From: Actinomycetes bacterium
Lineage (GTDB): Bacteria; Actinomycetota; Acidimicrobiia; Acidimicrobiales; Microtrichaceae
NCBI GenBank assembly: GCA_023427825.1
Contig: JAEZAI010000355.1
Coordinates: forward strand, 1-5,447
Direction: 5' to 3'
DNA length: 5,447 nt
Below the pieces are notes generated by a model. It was not told the DNA's origin. It made no database searches and was given only the letters and a program-made list of their open reading frames with translations. Positions 1 to 5,447 of the stretch are shown here, one piece after another. The position numbers were made by a program, and so were the translations under genes. The first letter of the stretch is position 1. The number at the start of each line of letters is the position of its first letter.

Positions 1-2587
<2,587 letters not shown>

Positions 2588-2606
2588 CTGCGGCACACTA
2601 CGGCCC
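2588..2606. promoter_or_regulatory. 19-bp divergent start region, possible overlapping leaderless promoters
   Basis: Only 19 bp lie between the peroxidase ATG (minus) and the dus GTG (plus), too few for two separate 5' UTRs. On the minus strand TAGTGT (2600-2595) fits the TANNNT -10 pattern and ends 7 nt before the ATG, as in leaderless genes. On the plus strand the offset hexamer CACACT (2594-2599) also ends 7 nt before the GTG, but it matches the consensus poorly. I see no convincing -35 at normal spacing for either. Both promoters would reach into the opposite gene's first codons. The two genes may therefore compete for RNA polymerase. Confidence 0.4.
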
Positions 2607-3812
2607 GTGCCGGATCCCGTCGGACAACGCGTCGCGCCCCTGGCACTGGGGCCGATCACCGTGGACCCGCCCGTGGTGCTCGCGCCCATGGCGGGGGTCA
2701 CCGACGCGCCCTTCCGGGTGCTGTGCGCCGAGTTCGGCGGCGGCCTGTACGTCAACCAGATGGTGACGGCGCGAGCGCTGGTCGAGCGCCACCCCACCAC
2801 GTGGGCCCTGACCCGTTTCCACCCGTCCGAACCCGTGCGATCGCTGCAGCTCTACGGCACCGACCCCGGCTACCTGGCCGAGGCGGTCCGCGAGCTCGTG
2901 GGCGAGGGCCTGGTCGACCACCTGGACCTCAACTTCGGCTGCCCGGCGGCCAAGGTCACGCGCAACGGCGGGGGCGCCGCGCTCGCCTACAAGCGCCGGC
3001 TGCTGCGGCGGGTGGTCGCCGCGGTCGTGGGTGCCGCCGACGCCGAGTCGGGCGGTCGGGTGCCGGTCACCGTCAAGTTCCGGATGGGCATCGACGACGA
3101 CCACATCACGTTCCTGGACACGGCCCGGACCTCGATCGACGAGGGCGCCGCCTGGGTCGCGTTGCACGCCCGGACCGCGCTGCAGCACTACGCCCCGTCC
3201 GCGCGGTGGGACGCGATCGCCGACCTCGCCGCGGCCGTCGACGAGGTCCCGGTCCTGGGCAACGGCGACGTGTTCACCGCCGGGGACGCACTGCGGATGA
3301 TGGAGAGGACGGGGTGCGACGGCGTCGTCGTCGGCCGCGGCTGCCTGGGCCGGCCGTGGTTGTTCGGGCAGCTCGACGACGCGCTGGCCGGCCGGCCGGT
3401 GCGGCCCGAGCCCACGCTGGGCGAGGTCGTCGCCACGATCCGCCGCCACGTCGAGCTGATCGTCGAGTGGGCCGAGACCACGGGCGACGGCCTCCACACC
3501 GACGGCCCCCTGCAGGGGCAGGTCCGACTCGCGCCGTTCCGCAAGCACCTCGCCTGGTACCTCAAGGGCTATCCGGTGGGCAGCGACATCCGTCAGCGCG
3601 CCGGGCACGTGGGCACCGTCCCGGAGCTCGAGTCCCTGCTCGACGCCCTGGACCCGATGGCGGACGCGGTGCCCGTCGCGGAGCCGGCGTCGATCGCCCG
3701 CAGCCACCACCACGCGCTCAAGAAGGTGGCACTCCCCGACGGGTGGCTGGACGACCCCGACGAGGACGTGCAGCTGTCGGCCGCCGCCGAAGCCCTGGTC
3801 TCGGGCGGATGA
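2607..3812 (+). CDS. dusB: tRNA-dihydrouridine synthase (DusB-like)
   Basis: An FMN enzyme that uses NADPH to reduce uridine to dihydrouridine in tRNA. The 401 residues carry the family signature in order: LAPMAGVTDAPFR (25-37) at the FMN site; LNFGCPAAKVTRNGGGAAL (108-126) with catalytic C112; VKFRMGID (156-163) with FMN-contacting K157; LHART (186-190); LGNGDVFTAGDA (217-228); and GVVVGRGCLGRPWLF (239-253), the phosphate-binding end of the barrel. A helical tRNA-binding domain follows (about 270-345). The protein then has a tail of about 50 residues, so it is longer than E. coli Dus proteins of about 320 residues, as is common in actinobacteria. The GTG at 2607 is chosen because family similarity begins just after it, and an upstream ATG at 2499 lies antisense inside the peroxidase gene. 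The Dus subtype, and so the tRNA position modified, is not certain. Its stop overlaps the next start (ATGA). Confidence 0.93.
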   Translation: MPDPVGQRVAPLALGPITVDPPVVLAPMAGVTDAPFRVLCAEFGGGLYVNQMVTARALVERHPTTWALTRFHPSEPVRSLQLYGTDPGYLAEAVRELVGEGLVDHLDLNFGCPAAKVTRNGGGAALAYKRRLLRRVVAAVVGAADAESGGRVPVTVKFRMGIDDDHITFLDTARTSIDEGAAWVALHARTALQHYAPSARWDAIADLAAAVDEVPVLGNGDVFTAGDALRMMERTGCDGVVVGRGCLGRPWLFGQLDDALAGRPVRPEPTLGEVVATIRRHVELIVEWAETTGDGLHTDGPLQGQVRLAPFRKHLAWYLKGYPVGSDIRQRAGHVGTVPELESLLDALDPMADAVPVAEPASIARSHHHALKKVALPDGWLDDPDEDVQLSAAAEALVSGG

Positions 3813-4399
3813 CCTCCCCCCACGGTGAGCTGGTGCTGGCCTCGGCGTCGCCGCGCCGGGCCGAGCTGCTCGGGCGCGTCGGCTACGAGCCCGACGTGCG
3901 GATCGCGGACGTGGACGAGACGGTGCTCGACGGCGAGCAACCGGCCGCCTACGCCGCCCGGGTCGCGGCGGCCAAGGCCGACGCGGCCTGGGAACCCGGG
4001 CTCGTGGTCGTGGCGGCCGACACGTGCGTGGTCGTCGACGGCAAGATCCTGGGCAAGCCGGCCGACGCCGTCGACGCGCTGCGGATGCTCAGGTTGCTCG
4101 CCGGCCGCACGCACACGGTGCTGACGGCGGTGCGGGTGATCGCGGCCGACGGCGAGACCGAGGACCTGGTCGCCGCGGCGCTCGTGACCTTCGGGCCCGC
4201 CGACCCCGAGCGGTTGGCGGGCTACGTCGCCGGCGGCGAGCCCATGGACAAGGCCGGTGCCTACGCGCTCCAGGGCCAGGGCGCCGCCCTCGTCGAGTCG
4301 GTCGACGGCGACCCGACCACGGTGATCGGCCTGCCCCTCCACGCCACCGTGGCGGCGCTCACCCGCGTCGGCCTGCCACCCCCGGCCTTCGGCGCGTGA
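3809..4399 (+). CDS. maf: Maf family nucleotide pyrophosphatase (YhdE-like)
   Basis: A cytoplasmic house-cleaning enzyme that hydrolyses non-canonical or excess nucleoside triphosphates to monophosphates. The 196 residues match the usual family length. Motifs are SASPRR (12-17), the phosphate-binding loop; AADTCVV (69-75) with the likely catalytic D71; ILGKP (80-84); and GEPMDKAGAYALQG (143-156). The last two resemble E. coli YhdE (dTTP/UTP and modified uridine or thymidine triphosphates) more than YceF (m7GTP), an inference by pattern only. The ATG overlaps the dus stop as ATGA, with a poor GGGCGG in front, so translation is probably coupled to dus and the two form an operon. The pairing makes sense loosely, since one makes a modified uridine in tRNA and the other may remove modified uridine triphosphates. 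Such a functional link is unproven. No terminator is evident after it. Confidence 0.93.
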   Translation: MTSPHGELVLASASPRRAELLGRVGYEPDVRIADVDETVLDGEQPAAYAARVAAAKADAAWEPGLVVVAADTCVVVDGKILGKPADAVDALRMLRLLAGRTHTVLTAVRVIAADGETEDLVAAALVTFGPADPERLAGYVAGGEPMDKAGAYALQGQGAALVESVDGDPTTVIGLPLHATVAALTRVGLPPPAFGA

Positions 4400-4445
4400 T
4401 GCTCTGGCGCGGATCGCGCTCGCTCGTCGAAGGACGCCGGGATGT

Positions 4446-4472
4446 CGCTGTGCACCCTGCCGCTGTGCACCC
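4446..4472 (+). repeat. 12-bp direct repeat in the convergent gap
   Basis: CGCTGTGCACCC occurs at 4446-4457 and again at 4461-4472 with a 15-bp period. It lies in the 73-bp gap between the converging maf and enolase-superfamily genes, ending next to the latter's stop codon. The rest of the gap (4400-4445) contains only a weak 5-bp stem, GCGCG/CGCGC at 4407-4419, without a T tract. It may be a chance tandem duplication or a protein site; nothing shows which. Confidence 0.5.
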
Positions 4473-5447
4473 CTACGTCCCGGTGATGCGGGCGATGTCG
4501 AGGGCGATGCCGAGGCCGGGGCGCTCGGTGAGCGTGATCCGCTCGCCGTCGTAGCAGCGGACCAGATCGCCCACGTCGTCCGCGATCATCAGCGGACCGC
4601 CCATCTCGACCGTGCCGACGTTGGCCAGCGCCATCGCCAGGTGCAGTCCCGCGGCCGAGGCCACCGAGCTCTCCACCATCGTGCCGATCTGCGTGCCGAC
4701 GCCCGCCGCAGCGGCGATCGCATCCGCCCGGACCGCGTGGTGCAGACCGCCGGTCTTCATGAGCTTCAGGTTCACCAGATCCGCGGCGCCGAGCTCCACC
4801 AGCCGCGCCACGTCGCGCTCGGCGCACACGGCCTCGTCCGCCATGACCGCCACCTCGGGCACACGCCGGCGCACCTCGGCGAGCCCCTCCATGTCGCGAC
4901 GGTCGACCGGCTGCTCGACGTAGAGCGGCCGGCTCGCCGCCATCCCCTCGAGCGCCGCGACCGCCACGTCGGGCACACGCCAGCCCTGGTTGGCGTCGAC
5001 CTTGATGCCGACCGCCGGGCCGACCGCGGCACGGACCGCCGCCACCCGTTCGACGTCCAGCTCCCACCGCTCGGGCTCCCCCACCTTCAGCTTCACCGTG
5101 GAGAACCCCGCCGCGACGTGCCGCGACGCGGCGGCCGCCATCCGGTCGGGGTCGAGCATGCTCACGACGCGGGAGATCTGCAGGTGGTCCTTGCCGGCGT
5201 CAGCGCCGATCCGCCGCGTCAGGAACCGGTGCAGCGGCAGGCCCGCCCGCTGCGCAGCGGCGTCGTGCGCCGCGATGTCGACCGCGGCACGGGCCGCAGG
5301 GGTGGCCGGGGCGACCCGGTCGGACTCCCCGACCAGCTCGTCGAGCCGCTCGACGTCCGCGCCCACGACCGCCGGTGCCAGCACGTCCCGCAGCGCCGCC
5401 AGCGCGGCGGCGTACGTCTCACCGGTGACGTGCTCGTCGGGGGTGGC
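4473..5447 (-). CDS. Enolase-superfamily enzyme, muconate-lactonizing/dipeptide-epimerase subgroup, 5' end beyond window
   Basis: The reading frame stays open to the right edge. The first visible residues (HVTGETYAAALAAL) look like the family's N-terminal capping domain, so only the very N-terminus is missing. The barrel residues of the MLE subgroup are present, counted from the first visible codon: K119-L-K121 with catalytic K121, metal ligands D151 (KVDANQGW), E178 (VEQP) and D204 (MADEAV), and second catalytic Lys K228 (NLKLMKTGG). GTMVES (255-260) and RPGLGI (309-314) complete the pattern. Such enzymes abstract a proton next to a carboxylate to racemise, epimerise or cycloisomerise. DANQGW and KLMKTGG are typical of L-Ala-D/L-Glu epimerases. 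However, the DxD usually found near the C-terminus for binding the dipeptide amino group is replaced by VEMGGP (280-285), closer to the GTELFGP of muconate cycloisomerases. The substrate is unresolved. It converges with maf across 73 bp; upstream partners are outside the window. Confidence 0.88.
   Translation of the reverse strand, partial: ATPDEHVTGETYAAALAALRDVLAPAVVGADVERLDELVGESDRVAPATPAARAAVDIAAHDAAAQRAGLPLHRFLTRRIGADAGKDHLQISRVVSMLDPDRMAAAASRHVAAGFSTVKLKVGEPERWELDVERVAAVRAAVGPAVGIKVDANQGWRVPDVAVAALEGMAASRPLYVEQPVDRRDMEGLAEVRRRVPEVAVMADEAVCAERDVARLVELGAADLVNLKLMKTGGLHHAVRADAIAAAAGVGTQIGTMVESSVASAAGLHLAMALANVGTVEMGGPLMIADDVGDLVRCYDGERITLTERPGLGIALDIARITGT

Noticed and set aside
2622..2627. 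TTGTCC on the minus strand as the -35 of the peroxidase promoter
   Set aside because: It lies 21 nt from the TAGTGT hexamer, too far for a normal 16-18 nt spacer.
2588..2800. 71-codon N-terminal extension of the peroxidase from an earlier start
   Set aside because: It lies antisense to the conserved FMN-binding start of dus and is unlike any DyP N-terminus. The ATG at 2587 gives the normal family length.
2598..3713. 371-codon open frame on the minus strand
   Set aside because: Antisense to dus, with no recognisable domain; the plus-strand Dus motifs are decisive.
4407..4419. Hairpin GCGCG/CGCGC after maf as a terminator
   Set aside because: A five-bp stem with a 3-nt loop and no T-rich tract; expected by chance in such GC-rich DNA.
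4261..5067. 268-codon open frame on the minus strand overlapping maf and the enolase-superfamily gene
   Set aside because: Gly/Arg-rich shadow in another frame of the true minus-strand gene, continuing antisense into maf.

Overview
The window is a gene-dense, very GC-rich piece of bacterial chromosome. Its codons are strongly G/C-ending, a GTG start is used, start codons sit close to promoter elements as in leaderless genes, and leuA is of the long type known from Mycobacterium. Together these point to a high-GC actinobacterium. The genus cannot be fixed from this sequence; a Nocardioidaceae-like origin is only a guess. I see no mobile element, CRISPR array, tRNA or rRNA, and no stretch over 300 bp lacks a gene.

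Layout: (1) 1-1413, minus: 2-isopropylmalate synthase (leuA), running off the left edge. (2) 1414-1636: a compact leucine-attenuation leader for leuA. It holds a sigma-70-type promoter, an 11-residue peptide with four consecutive Leu codons, a GC-rich hairpin starting at the peptide's stop codon, and an intrinsic terminator followed by a U-rich tract. (3) 1637-2587, minus: a DyP-type haem peroxidase of the YfeX/DypB kind. (4) 2588-2606: only 19 bp separate the divergent peroxidase and dus start codons. (5) 2607-3812 and 3809-4399, plus: a tRNA-dihydrouridine synthase and a Maf/YhdE-type nucleotide pyrophosphatase, joined by an ATGA stop-start overlap. (6) 4400-4472: a short convergent gap with a 12-bp direct repeat. 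(7) 4473-5447, minus: an enolase-superfamily enzyme of the muconate-lactonizing/dipeptide-epimerase subgroup, cut at its 5' end by the right edge.

The genes do not form one pathway. leuA is controlled separately, probably by coupling translation of the leader peptide to termination. dus-maf is a small housekeeping operon (tRNA modification and removal of non-canonical nucleotides). The peroxidase and the enolase-superfamily enzyme are single accessory functions. The most interesting element is the leuA leader. Its Leu-codon run and the 5' arm of the terminator carry the same 8 nt, so both could compete for the terminator's 3' arm. I found no sign of an undescribed multi-gene system.
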